NCBI RefSeq assembly: GCF_016110345.1
Contig: NZ_AP019011.1
Location: forward strand, 682,001-746,000
DNA length: 64,000 nucleotides
Direction: 5' to 3'
DNA from: Fluviibacter phosphoraccumulans
Lineage (GTDB): Bacteria > Pseudomonadota > Gammaproteobacteria > Burkholderiales > Rhodocyclaceae
Below the pieces are notes generated by a model. That model did not search any database and was not told where the DNA came from. It worked only from the letters and a program-made list of their open reading frames with translations. The position numbers and the translations under genes were made by a program. Positions 33,443 through 41,460 of the stretch are shown here, in pieces. The number at the start of each line of letters is the position of its first letter. Position 1 is the first letter of the stretch.

Positions 33443-34696
33443 TTATACAAAAATATCCGGCAAGCTGATTTTTTGATCAATACTGAATTGATAGTCCTTG
33501 AAGATGTGCTCTGCACTCAATATTTGATAGCTTCCATCGGACAGACGATTCGTCGTGTCCTTCAACCGATAGGTATACAGACCACATGTCCAGCAATTCA
33601 TATTGCTCATGTGGGTACATAGACAGGTTTTGTCCTTTACCGATATGTTCTTACCATCTGGATGCAAAGCTATTTCCCGGTTGTACGACGTAATGTAAGA
33701 ACAGTTACCACTTCCATCTAAAAGATAACCATAGGACTCGCACCCTGGTCTGATGCCTGAGCCAATTGCTGGAGAGCTTTTAAGCATGCGCATTGGATAG
33801 CCAGTGGGTGAAATGTTGTTGACTTCGATGTCATCTTCGCTTGCCTTAAAGTATTCTTGTTTCACTTTATAGGGCAGGCCGCACTCCTCTGCGATCGTAA
33901 AGCGCGTAGCGACTTGGACTGCAGAAGCACCGTTTTCAAGAAACGAAACAGCATCAGTGCCAGTGAAAATACCACCAGCAGCCACCACTGGGATCTCCAG
34001 ATCTTCTGCTTTCAGATAATGAACAATCTCCGCAATGATGGTTGCTAGGTCGTATTGCTCCCAGTCTGAACCAAAACCGAGGTGGCCCCCCGCTAAAGGA
34101 CCTTCGACTACAACATAATCAGGGAGACGATTCAGCTTGGCATTCTTCCGTAGGAAGATCTGTAAAGCACGAACGGACGAAACAATAATGCCAAGTTTCG
34201 CATCGCGGAATCTGGGATGATCTTCAATTAGGCCAAACGAATTCAAATGTAAACCGGCGCTGAGTGTAATCCCATCAATCCCTGCGTCCAAAGCCGATCT
34301 CATACGTACTCGCAATGTTTCGCGAGGGGCGTTCATGGTGAGTTTTTCCATACAGTTAACAAAGATCAGACCCTCGCCACGCTTTGCTTCCATGGTGGTC
34401 GCTACGTGCAATTTGGTCGCTTCCGCCAGTAGGCCCATATCAAACTGAACCAACGATTTGTCTGGATTCGGAATGTTCAGCCTGTAAAACTTAGTCTTGT
34501 CTTTGACGTAGGTTGTTTTGAAGCGCTTATCGCACACATCAGGGACCATGGCATCTGAAATATGGCCAATTCCTCCTAGGCGAGCGGCTTCTAAGGCTAG
34601 TTGTGCTGTAGAAATATCAACACCCATTCCGCCGACGATAATGGGGACTATTTCCTTTTTGCCGAATATCAATCGGAAATCATCAACACATTTCAT
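33443..34696 (-). CDS. nitronate monooxygenase-like flavoprotein, island copy
   Basis: A 417-residue TIM-barrel flavoprotein of the nitronate monooxygenase / 2-nitropropane dioxygenase family: VPIIVGGMGVDISTAQLALEAARLGGIGHIS at the N-terminus, VVVEGPLAGGHLGFG with the catalytic His region near residue 210, and VVAAGGIFTGTDAVSFLENGASAVQVATRF for phosphate binding. It extends past the usual about 330-residue length with a Cys-rich tail, KTCLCTHMSNMNCWTCG near residue 372, that could hold a metal cluster. A closely similar gene lies at 47020-48276 outside the island. Substrate unknown. Confidence 0.82.
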   Translation of the reverse strand: MKCVDDFRLIFGKKEIVPIIVGGMGVDISTAQLALEAARLGGIGHISDAMVPDVCDKRFKTTYVKDKTKFYRLNIPNPDKSLVQFDMGLLAEATKLHVATTMEAKRGEGLIFVNCMEKLTMNAPRETLRVRMRSALDAGIDGITLSAGLHLNSFGLIEDHPRFRDAKLGIIVSSVRALQIFLRKNAKLNRLPDYVVVEGPLAGGHLGFGSDWEQYDLATIIAEIVHYLKAEDLEIPVVAAGGIFTGTDAVSFLENGASAVQVATRFTIAEECGLPYKVKQEYFKASEDDIEVNNISPTGYPMRMLKSSPAIGSGIRPGCESYGYLLDGSGNCSYITSYNREIALHPDGKNISVKDKTCLCTHMSNMNCWTCGLYTYRLKDTTNRLSDGSYQILSAEHIFKDYQFSIDQKISLPDIFV

Positions 34697-34844
34697 GTGA
34701 GCCTCGTTTTAGAAAAGCTAGCGTAACAACAAAAAATAAGGTGCACAGCGATAAGCCTTTTTTGTAAAGCATCCACCTTCTATTTGAATCTATTTTTGGG
34801 ATTTTGTGTCTAACTATTAGTGTGTATTTTGTGAGATAAGTTTA

Positions 34845-34858
34845 ATGATCATAATCAA
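34845..34858. promoter_or_regulatory. candidate FNR/Anr-type box upstream of the PAS gene pair
   Basis: ATGATCATAATCAA matches TTGAT-N4-ATCAA at nine of ten defined positions. It is centred about 55 bases before the start of the gene at 34906 and could activate the small-protein/PAS pair under low oxygen. The region is AT-rich, so chance matches are possible. Confidence 0.45.
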
Positions 34859-34905
34859 TACTCCTGTGATTTAAATAACGTATGACCATCCCATGAGAGG
34901 GCTTA

Positions 34906-35130
34906 ATGGAAAGTTCAGTTTTAGTGAATCACGTTTACTCAATAAAATTGTGTTCAGGTGAAATACGCCTATGGAAGCATCTTGGGGAGGGATCCGGGGG
35001 GAGAATATGGTGGTGCGATAGCTCTACGGCTTCAGTGTTTCACGAGGATTCTATCCTTTATGCTTGGGAAATAATTGGTGAATTCAAATCAAAATTAACG
35101 GGGAATGGAGCACACACAGATGGCTGTTGA
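34906..35130 (+). CDS. uncharacterised 74-residue protein
   Basis: I do not recognise this family. The protein is soluble, with a Trp-rich middle (IRLWKHLGEGSGGRIWWCD) and two Cys. A GAGAGGG ribosome site lies before the ATG. It overlaps the following PAS-domain gene by eleven bases, implying translational coupling, and lies downstream of an FNR-like site. It may work with the PAS protein; nothing in the sequence shows how. Confidence 0.5.
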   Translation: MESSVLVNHVYSIKLCSGEIRLWKHLGEGSGGRIWWCDSSTASVFHEDSILYAWEIIGEFKSKLTGNGAHTDGC

Positions 35131-35491
35131 GTTTTGTAGCAGATTGCTCGATGATCTGCCTAATGCATTGATAGTTTCGGATCTGAAGGGAAATATTCAG
35201 TTGTGGAATAGGCGGGCAGAGATTTTATTCAAAATCAGTAAAGTTGATGCTCTAGGACAAAATTTGGATATCGTTATCCCTGAGTATCTTCGTAATGCTC
35301 ATTGGGCAGGGTTTCATAGAGCAATCTCTGAAGACAACACGCGATTTCATGGGGCATCTGTACGCACTAAAGCTTTGCTAGGTGATGGGACCTTTGCGCT
35401 TCTGGACATGGCTTTTTCATTAACACACGATGAATATGGCCATTTGGTAGGTGTTAGTGCAATAGCGAGGCCGTCTATGTCAGCTATTTAG
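35120..35491 (+). CDS. single PAS-domain protein
   Basis: A 123-residue stand-alone PAS protein. PAS features run along the whole chain: DDLPNALIVSDLKGNIQLWNRRAEILF, the turn GQNLDIVIPEYLRNAHWAGFHRAI and FALLDMAFSLTHDEYGHLVGVSAIAR. There is no output domain, so it presumably binds a haem, flavin or small ligand and signals to a partner. The ATG at 35120 has GGAG at correct spacing; an ATG at 35105 is also in frame. It ends four bases inside the convergent nnrS copy 2. Confidence 0.78.
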   Translation: MAVEFCSRLLDDLPNALIVSDLKGNIQLWNRRAEILFKISKVDALGQNLDIVIPEYLRNAHWAGFHRAISEDNTRFHGASVRTKALLGDGTFALLDMAFSLTHDEYGHLVGVSAIARPSMSAI

Positions 35492-36681
35492 TGCGCTTTG
35501 CCATCAATGCGCGGTTTTAGAAGTATCGGAATGTAACGATATCCAATGACTGAAAAAGAAACCAGCCAGCACAAAGCCGAAATGTAGAGACATTCCGTAT
35601 AGATGTGGGGTTCAAAAATAGGTAATAAAACACGAAATCCAAACCCGAGCAGCATAAGATAAATGCACAATTTGTCTATGGGTGTAAAAAGTACTTTTCG
35701 GCCTGTATGTCCGTTGCTGATACGTAAAACCATAGCTGGCGCAACAAGGCCAATTGTTCCTAATGTGAATACATGTGTTGCTACAGATGTACTCCAGTGC
35801 TGTTGCAACGGAATCAACCCTTGCTGTACCAAATTTGCCACGATCGCTAGGTAGCCCAAATACATCACGCCGACATCAATACGGCTTAAAGCTTTTGAGG
35901 GATGCCAATAGAGCCATCGAACTAACATAAGGCATGCTAAGAGAAGGCAAAGTGCACTTTGTACATTGCTTTGCATGCTGAACGCAAAAATCAGTATGAA
36001 ACCCAGTGCTTTAATAGTGTGATCAACCCATGCTATGCGACGAAGCGCAACCCCAGCGGTAGCTTTCATGAATGCTTCCATGGTTCTTTCCAGCATCAGT
36101 AAAAAGCATAACCGGAATAATCCAAGTGAAATACTGATTCCAAGGGCGGGGTCTACCTCTTTGGTTAACAGGGCCAATTTGGCAACTACAAAAATCGGTA
36201 AAGCGAGGATGAAGTAAAAATTGTCTTTATAAGTATCTTTGGTGTAATTCCTGATCAAGTCGATTTCTAGAAGCAATGTGATCAGTACGATAAAGGGTAT
36301 GGTCGAGAAGTAGACAACAACCTGTGGCCAGTCGCCACCAAATCCCATAGCAATTCGTTCAACTGTCCACAACAAGACAAGAACAAGGAGTATTGATCCG
36401 TGTCGTCCTCTTATGCCTACCCAGTTTTTGGTTGCCGTTAGCAGGAAGCCACCTAGAAGTGCCCAGCCAAAACCAAAGAACATTTCATGTATATGCCAAT
36501 GATACGGACTGATGAATGGGTTAAAGGACATACTGAGCATCTCGAAAGAGTTGCTGTATACAATCACCCACAACATTGGAAGCAATGCCCCACTTAAGCA
36601 GGTAGCAATAAAAAAGGGACGGAATCCAACCTGCCAAACTGGAGCAGAAAATATTGATCTAGGGATTTTGTGCTTACTCAT
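35488..36681 (-). CDS. nnrS: NnrS-family membrane protein, second copy
   Basis: A 397-residue polytopic protein of the NnrS family, starting MSKHKIPRSIFSAPVW; the longer frame to 36780 runs into the plsC relic and is not native. Conserved parts are VWQVGFRPFFIATCLSG, YHWHIHEMFFGFGWALLGGFLLTATKNWVG and HVFTLGTIGLVAPAMVLRISNGHTGRKV. It differs substantially from the first NnrS at 17003-18241, so it is a diverged paralogue rather than a recent duplicate. The family counters nitric oxide stress. Confidence 0.88.
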   Translation of the reverse strand: MSKHKIPRSIFSAPVWQVGFRPFFIATCLSGALLPMLWVIVYSNSFEMLSMSFNPFISPYHWHIHEMFFGFGWALLGGFLLTATKNWVGIRGRHGSILLVLVLLWTVERIAMGFGGDWPQVVVYFSTIPFIVLITLLLEIDLIRNYTKDTYKDNFYFILALPIFVVAKLALLTKEVDPALGISISLGLFRLCFLLMLERTMEAFMKATAGVALRRIAWVDHTIKALGFILIFAFSMQSNVQSALCLLLACLMLVRWLYWHPSKALSRIDVGVMYLGYLAIVANLVQQGLIPLQQHWSTSVATHVFTLGTIGLVAPAMVLRISNGHTGRKVLFTPIDKLCIYLMLLGFGFRVLLPIFEPHIYTECLYISALCWLVSFSVIGYRYIPILLKPRIDGKAH

Positions 36682-36700
36682 GGGGTAGCCAAAGAAAATT

Positions 36701-36944
36701 CTATAGGTTTTGTTTCCGTATCCAGGATTCGATACGGACATTAAGTTCTTGGACACGGAATCCTGGCATGATGGCCTCACCGATTACAACGCGAATCTTG
36801 CCAGCATTTGACTAGTCAGAATCGAGTTTTCATTGGAAGGATAAATCCAGCTAACCCTACTATCAGAGCAAATGGAATGGTGACAATCACAACGGCAGTG
36901 TCAAAAACTAGATTTCGGACTTTGCGAAAGATGTTTGCGAACAT
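36701..36944 (-). pseudogene. plsC-type acyltransferase gene with an internal deletion
   Basis: From the ATG at 36944 the frame reads MFANIFRKVRN..VFDTAVVIVTIPFALIVGL and stops after 41 codons. Its N-terminus parallels the intact plsC at the left edge of the window (RSKFFDIAVVLVTIPIGILLGL). About 20 bases further on the same strand, a second open stretch encodes KIRVVIGEAIMPG and ELNVRIESWIRKQNL-stop, the usual C-terminal end of PlsC proteins. The catalytic middle of the gene is gone. It lies directly upstream of nnrS copy 2. Confidence 0.72.
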
Positions 36945-37171
36945 CACATAACCACCACTGTTTTCAATGCGGCAAGTTTCCCTTCAGAGCTGATGGGTAC
37001 GATCAACATAGCCTTCCTCTGCTGCGTGCCTCAACGATTGCTTGAGTACAGTAAATTAAGAGGATATTGTGTTGTATGTTTATCGTCTGTGGATATACCT
37101 CAAACGGGGTAGCTTAGTCGAATCATTGTCCAAGACTAAATCAATGTGCCGATCCAATGAATCTATCTTTT

Positions 37172-37678
37172 TCATTTTTGGGATCGAACGGATTTGATAG
37201 ATTTCGATATGTTGTCTCGAGCCCCAAGTTGGTGGATAAAAGATTTCCCTTTCTCTAAGGTGTCTTGATCCAAGTAAAAATCTAAGTTTTGTGTTTGGTG
37301 TTTTTTCTCTACCATGCGTGCACGTTGAGCTACAACAGATGCTCCATGCCCTACAGTAAAGCTTCCTCTGCTAATGGCTGCCATGATTCCCCGTGCGAAA
37401 GGTACAAGATTTGTCTTGATCACTCCGGCTTGCCGGGCACCTTCAATCTCATCCAATGCTTTCTGCTGGAATTCAGCTGGGCAGCTTGCCACAAGCTCAC
37501 TAATAGCAATGCTTTCTTCTGGCGTGCATTTAGGAAAAATCAGCTGATCAGAAAGTTCACAACAACCACCCGAATCCATAGCATTGCTATCAAACGTAGT
37601 TGTTGTAGTTTCTGTGTTGTAGTCTCTGTAGAGGGGAGGTGGGTTTTTCGGATTCACTGTAAGTGAAGAACCCGAATT
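37172..37678 (-). pseudogene. mobile-element replication-type gene, 3' part, split by IS21
   Basis: This 169-codon piece (TRNSGSSLTVNPKNPPPLY.. to ..SIKSVRSQK-stop) continues the gene piece at 40286-40825. Removing the IS21 element and one CCTAGT target copy joins the two in frame to give a 350-residue protein. The part includes a Thr-rich linker (TETTTTTF), a Gly-Cys-Cys motif and a helical C-terminal domain. I cannot assign a function to this half; it looks like the C-terminal region of plasmid or ICE replication-associated proteins. Confidence 0.7.
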
Positions 37679-37684
37679 CCTAGT
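37679..37684. repeat. IS21 target-site duplication, left copy
   Basis: CCTAGT here is repeated at 40280-40285 on the other side of the IS21 element. A six-base duplication is within the usual range for IS21 elements. Confidence 0.85.
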
Positions 37685-37856
37685 TGCGTATTTCACGGCA
37701 TCGTGGACAGCATTTCACCAAAGCGTGACCGCGGTTTCACGAAAGCGTGACCGGCATTTCACGCGAACGTGACCGATGAGGGGCTGCATGGATAGTTAAC
37801 CCCGGTAGCCTGATGGCTTTTTGAGAGCCGTCCGGATGCCCCAAAGAAGACTACCC

Positions 37857-39374
37857 ATGCGAAAGATAAGAGACGTATTACGCTTAAGGCTAGGCGCTGA
37901 TTTAAGTCTGGATGAGATTGCCCGTGCCTTGAAGGTATCCAAGGGCGTTGTGGCCAAGTACCTTACTTTGGCCAAAGCCGCCGATATCGGTTGGCCGATT
38001 CGAGCGGATCTTGATGATGCTGATCTGGAACGGTTGCTATTCCCTCGTAGGATAAAGGCTGGACCAACCTATATCGAACCGGATCATGCCCAAGTTCACC
38101 AGGAACTCAAGCGCAAAGGGGTCACCCTGCAATTGCTCTGGGAAGAATATCGGCAAAGCGCTGGTGACCGGGCTTACCAATACACCGCCTTCTGCAATCA
38201 CTACCGTGCCTTTGCCCGTGATCTAAAACGCTCTATGCGGCAAGTGCACAAAGTGGGCGAGAAACTCTTTGTGGATTATGCAGGGCCGTCTATCCCCATC
38301 ATTGATGTGTTAACAGGGGAAGTCGCGCCAGCCAGTATCTTTGTCGGTGTTCTTGGGGCTTCGAGTTATACCTTCGCTTATGCAACGGCCGGACAGACGC
38401 AAGTTGATTGGCTGTATGCCATGGAACGCTGTCTACGTTTTATGGGCGGCGTGCCAGCCCTTGTCGTGCCAGATAATCCGAAAGCACTGGTCGTCAAAGC
38501 TGACCGATATGAACCGGATCTCCCCAGAGCCGTTGAAGAGTTTGCAGCGCACTTTGCAACGGTCATACTGCCCGCCAGGCCCAGAAAGCCACAGGATAAG
38601 GCCAAAGTGGAAGTAGGCGTCCAGGTCGTCGAGCGCTGGATACTGGCCAAACTCAGGCATCGTCAGTTCTTCTCTCTGGCAGAAATCAACACAGCGATTG
38701 CCGAGCTGCTCCCTGACTTAAACCAGCGGCCCTTTAAGAAACTTGCTGGTAATCGCCGGGAGGCCTTTGAAACACTTGATGCCCCGTATTTAAGTGCGTT
38801 GAACCCTACGCCCTATGTGATCGCCGATTGGTACAAAGCGACAGTCAACATTGACTATCACATTGAATTTGAGGGCAGCTACTACAGCGTCCCGCATGCC
38901 CTAGTGGGTCAGAAAGTCGAGATTCGGGCAACGCGGGGAACACTCGAGGTCATCGCCAAGGGCAAACGCGTGACGAGTCATGTGCGTAGCCACCGACGAG
39001 GCCATTACACAACACGGCCAGAACATATGCCAGCTGCGCATCGGCGTCATGCTGAATGGACGCCGGGTCGGTTTGTTCACTGGGGCGAGTCAGTGGGTCA
39101 GCACACGGGGCTCCTAGTGACAGGCTTGCTGCAAACCAAGAAGCACCCGGAGCAAAGCTACCGATCCTGTTTGGGTCTCATGCGGTTAGCCCGACGCGTC
39201 GGTAAGAGCCGATTAGAAGCGGCTTGTTTCCGAGCCGTTCAGATTGGCGCGTACAGCTATCGATCCGTTGCATCGATTCTAGATTCTGGACTTGATAGCC
39301 AGCCAGTAACACGGCAGGTTGATCTGAAGTTACCGGACCACGGCAATGTACGTGGTCCGGCTTATTACCACTGA
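37857..39374 (+). CDS. istA: IS21-family transposase IstA
   Basis: About 505 residues from MRKIRDVLRL; an upstream ATG at 37821 is in frame. An N-terminal helix-turn-helix (LSLDEIARALKVSKGVVAKYLTLA) precedes the integrase core with VGEKLFVDYAGPS (first Asp), VPDNPKALVVKAD (second Asp) and PRKPQDKAKVEVGVQ (Glu), followed by a Mu-type C-terminal domain (VNIDYHIEFEGSYYSVPHALVGQKVEIRAT). IstA with IstB moves the element. It is followed 13 bases later by istB. Confidence 0.92.
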   Translation: MRKIRDVLRLRLGADLSLDEIARALKVSKGVVAKYLTLAKAADIGWPIRADLDDADLERLLFPRRIKAGPTYIEPDHAQVHQELKRKGVTLQLLWEEYRQSAGDRAYQYTAFCNHYRAFARDLKRSMRQVHKVGEKLFVDYAGPSIPIIDVLTGEVAPASIFVGVLGASSYTFAYATAGQTQVDWLYAMERCLRFMGGVPALVVPDNPKALVVKADRYEPDLPRAVEEFAAHFATVILPARPRKPQDKAKVEVGVQVVERWILAKLRHRQFFSLAEINTAIAELLPDLNQRPFKKLAGNRREAFETLDAPYLSALNPTPYVIADWYKATVNIDYHIEFEGSYYSVPHALVGQKVEIRATRGTLEVIAKGKRVTSHVRSHRRGHYTTRPEHMPAAHRRHAEWTPGRFVHWGESVGQHTGLLVTGLLQTKKHPEQSYRSCLGLMRLARRVGKSRLEAACFRAVQIGAYSYRSVASILDSGLDSQPVTRQVDLKLPDHGNVRGPAYYH

Positions 39375-39387
39375 AAGGAGCAATAAC

Positions 39388-40140
39388 ATGTTGATGGAAC
39401 AAACCCTCGATAACATGAAGGCCTTACGTCTGCCGGGCATGGCGCAGGCGCTGGAGGAGCAATATGGCAATCCGGCACTGTCTGACCTTGGCTTTGATGA
39501 ACGACTGGCCATGATGGTCGATCGGGAACATATCTGGCGAGAGAACCGCCGTATGAGTCGACTGCTGCAGATGGCCCGATTAAAATCCTCACAGGCTTGC
39601 CTTGAAGATATCCGTTACGGGCAAGGCCGCAATCTCGATAAGTCCTTAATGGCGCAGCTTGGCAGCTGCCAATGGGTTCATCACCATCAGAATCTGATAC
39701 TGACGGGAGCGACAGGCTGTGGCAAGACCTGGCTTGCTTGTGCATTAGGCAATGCCGCCTGTCGTCAGGGGCTGTCGGTACTTTATGTGCGCACCCCGCG
39801 GTTGTTTGAAGAGCTACGCATCGCTCATGGGGACGGGAGCTTTGGCAAACGTTTAGCAGCTTTGGCTAAAACGGACCTATTGATTCTGGACGATTGGGGG
39901 TTGGCGCCGCTGAGCCAGTCAGACCGTAACGATCTATTGGAAGTGCTGGATGACCGAGTGGGCACCCGATCAACGTTGATTACCAGTCAGTTGCCTGCCG
40001 AACATTGGCATGCGTATCTGAACGATCCGACACTGGCTGATGCCATTCTGGATCGGATAATGCACGCTTCGCACAAGATAACGCTATCAGGAGAATCTTT
40101 GCGAAAAACCATCCCTGAAAAACCACGGGAAACACAATGA
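39388..40140 (+). CDS. istB: IS21-family helper ATPase IstB
   Basis: A 250-residue AAA+ ATPase starting MLMEQTLDNMKALRLPGMAQAL, with AAAGGAG just upstream. The Walker A motif is TGATGCGKTWLACAL near residue 108, and Walker B is DLLILDDWGLAPL near residue 165. IstB acts as the helper and target-selection protein for IstA. Full length and unbroken. Confidence 0.93.
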   Translation: MLMEQTLDNMKALRLPGMAQALEEQYGNPALSDLGFDERLAMMVDREHIWRENRRMSRLLQMARLKSSQACLEDIRYGQGRNLDKSLMAQLGSCQWVHHHQNLILTGATGCGKTWLACALGNAACRQGLSVLYVRTPRLFEELRIAHGDGSFGKRLAALAKTDLLILDDWGLAPLSQSDRNDLLEVLDDRVGTRSTLITSQLPAEHWHAYLNDPTLADAILDRIMHASHKITLSGESLRKTIPEKPRETQ

Positions 40141-40279
40141 GATCAAATCCGTTTCACCAAAGCGTGACCGGCGTTTCACCAAAGCGTGAACGCCTCAGGT
40201 AATATCCAACAGACCGTGCAGTCATTCTCATTTGGTCACGTTCGCGTGAAATGACCGGTCACGTTCCGTGAAATACGCA

Positions 40280-40825
40280 CCTAGTAAAGCCGGAATCCGG
40301 CTTTGCTGTAAATCCACTTTCCTGATTCCCTGTAAATCCGGATTCCGGCTTTACAGTAAATTCAGCATTACATAGGGGGTTAGAGGCTAGTCCAGGGGCT
40401 GCACTTGCATACTTTAGCGATGGCATAGACAGTAAATCATCCAAGGCAGCATCGACTAAATCGTGATTGCGAAAGTAGTAGGTAAGGTTGCTGCGTCGAT
40501 CTACGTAGCTGCAATAGAACTGCCCCTGGAACTTATCCACAGCTTGGTCGAAGTCAGATTTCGACTTGTAACGAATACCAATCTTGTCGAAAGCGGTCCG
40601 AAACTCATGCCTGGTCATTCCCAGCTCCTCAGTCCAGCTATCACCGTCTTTGTAGGCGGGATGATCAGATGGCTCCAGGAATTTATAGAATCCTTCAGGG
40701 TGACCTTCGAACCAGTAGTCGAGTTGTTGCATAACCAAGCACCCAAGAACGCCGCCAGCGATCGCATGCAACTCTTTGACGTAAGGGATCGTATTTCGGG
40801 TAAGGTGCAGAATCCGGTTTTTCAT
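40280..40825 (-). pseudogene. mobile-element replication-type gene, 5' part, split by IS21
   Basis: The first 182 codons of a gene cut by IS21 (native reading up to SGFTR; after that the frame enters the element and stops at 40259). Features are KELHAIAGGVLGCLVMQQLDYWFEGHPEGFYKFLEP and SWTEELGMTRHEFRTAFDKIG, which resemble the winged-helix N-terminal region of phage or ICE replication-associated proteins. Near the break there are three near-repeats of the type ESGFT.KPDSGFT. With 37172-37678 it restores a 350-residue product. Together with the adjacent tRNA attachment site it marks this end of the island. Confidence 0.7.
40286..40356. repeat. short tandem repeats inside the split gene
   Basis: A segment of roughly 20 bases related to AATCCGGATTCCGGCTTTAC occurs about three times, in the sense of the minus-strand gene coding the repeated (S/K)P(D/E)SGFT units. 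The IS21 target lies at its edge. Confidence 0.5.
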
Positions 40826-41066
40826 GCCGATTCCCTCATAGGAAATTTGGCTGAAAACGCCGTTATTTCCATTTGATGGGGTCGAGTTCTTGTGCCAGAC
40901 CGCACAAAATTTGACATCAAAATGAGTGAAAAATCTCCCTCATAGCACCGTAGGGATATAAGCCAAAACAAGGAGTTAACTAATCCTAACCGGCTAAACT
41001 GTGAGGGAAGTTTACCCCTGTTAACCAATTGATTTTTATGCGAAAACACCCGGCCATGGTCACTAA

Positions 41067-41111
41067 CTACGAACCAAGGGGTAGGGAGTTCGAATCTCTC
41101 CGAGCGCGCCA
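41067..41111 (+). other. attachment site: 3' half of tRNA-Arg(ACG)
   Basis: CTACGAA is a tRNA-Arg(ACG) anticodon loop. It is followed by the 3' anticodon strand CCAAG, a five-base variable loop, T-stem GGGAG, T-loop TTCGAAT, CTCTC, acceptor strand CGAGCGC, discriminator G and CCA: 45 bases with exact cloverleaf lengths. The sequence upstream (..GGTCACTAA) does not form the 5' part of the tRNA. A tRNA homologous only from the anticodon loop to its 3' end is the classic core of a tyrosine-recombinase att site, so this is taken as the right end of an integrated element. Confidence 0.85.
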
Positions 41112-41117
41112 GAATAC

Positions 41118-41204
41118 AAGGCCTCCAGCGCTGAACTGACCCCCAGGGTTGGACTAGTGTCCAACTTCTGGGGGGCAGTTCAGCGATCAGGGCCTTTTCT
41201 TTTC
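41118..41204 (+). terminator. tRNA-Arg terminator interrupted by a palindrome
   Basis: AAGGCC at 41118-41123 pairs with GGCCTT at 41191-41196, followed by TTCTTTT, a normal rho-independent terminator shape for a tRNA gene. Between the arms lies a 51-base palindrome (41132-41182), so the original loop has been enlarged. The hairpin remains foldable as one long stem. Confidence 0.6.
41132..41182. repeat. 51-base palindrome resembling back-to-back IS3-family ends
   Basis: TGAACTGACCCCCAG..GTTGGAC, a four-base loop TAGT, then GTCCAAC..CTGGGGGGCAGTTCA form an imperfect inverted repeat. Each arm looks like a terminal repeat of an IS3-type (IS150-like) element, so this may be a miniature or deletion remnant with only the two ends left. 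It lies inside the loop of a tRNA terminator. Confidence 0.5.
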
Positions 41205-41212
41205 CTTCATAA

Positions 41213-41410
41213 ATGAATTTTCCATCATTCTATGTGGGAAACCCCCAAGTCGCCTTCGCCCTGAAACAGAGCCCCAGCTTGATTTCCTATAGTGCAGATA
41301 CGGATGAGGCACCTGGGAATAACATAGTTACTAATACCTATCTCAATGTGGAAGTGATTCCTCTTGAGGGGCTATTCGTATGGCATCCAAATAAAATGTC
41401 AGTTTGGTGA
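41213..41410 (+). CDS. hypothetical 65-residue frame
   Basis: An open frame starting MNFPSFYVGNPQ with no recognised family, no membrane segment and no clear ribosome site. It fills part of the 350-base gap between the tRNA-Arg terminator and the GntP gene. It may be a fragment of a lost gene or not coding at all. Confidence 0.2.
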   Translation: MNFPSFYVGNPQVAFALKQSPSLISYSADTDEAPGNNIVTNTYLNVEVIPLEGLFVWHPNKMSVW

Positions 41411-41460
41411 AAGACTGGTCGGAGACAGTGTGTGAATAATTAAAACACTGGAGACTAGTT

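Larger units (their letters stand above)
37685..40279 (+). mobile_element. IS21-family insertion sequence
   Basis: The element starts TGCGTATTTCACGG and ends with its complement, the TG..CA ends typical of IS21, and carries istA and istB. Both ends have several copies of a roughly 19-base motif of the form TTTCACnnnnnCGTGACC (37690-37772 and about 40150-40273), the multiple transposase-binding repeats of this family. A perfect CCTAGT target duplication shows a clean insertion into a gene on the minus strand. It looks intact. Confidence 0.93.

Noticed and set aside
36945..37171. Gap between the plsC relic and the split gene checked for a small gene
   Set aside because: No frame has family-like features. 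The stretch is AT-rich and appears to be decayed DNA.
37690..37772. Repeats at the IS21 ends considered as a CRISPR-like array
   Set aside because: The repeats are about 19 bases, partly inverted and without regular spacers; they are transposase-binding repeats of IS21.
40822..41049. 75-codon minus-strand frame before the att site
   Set aside because: No domain, no ribosome site, and it overlaps the start of the replication-type gene.
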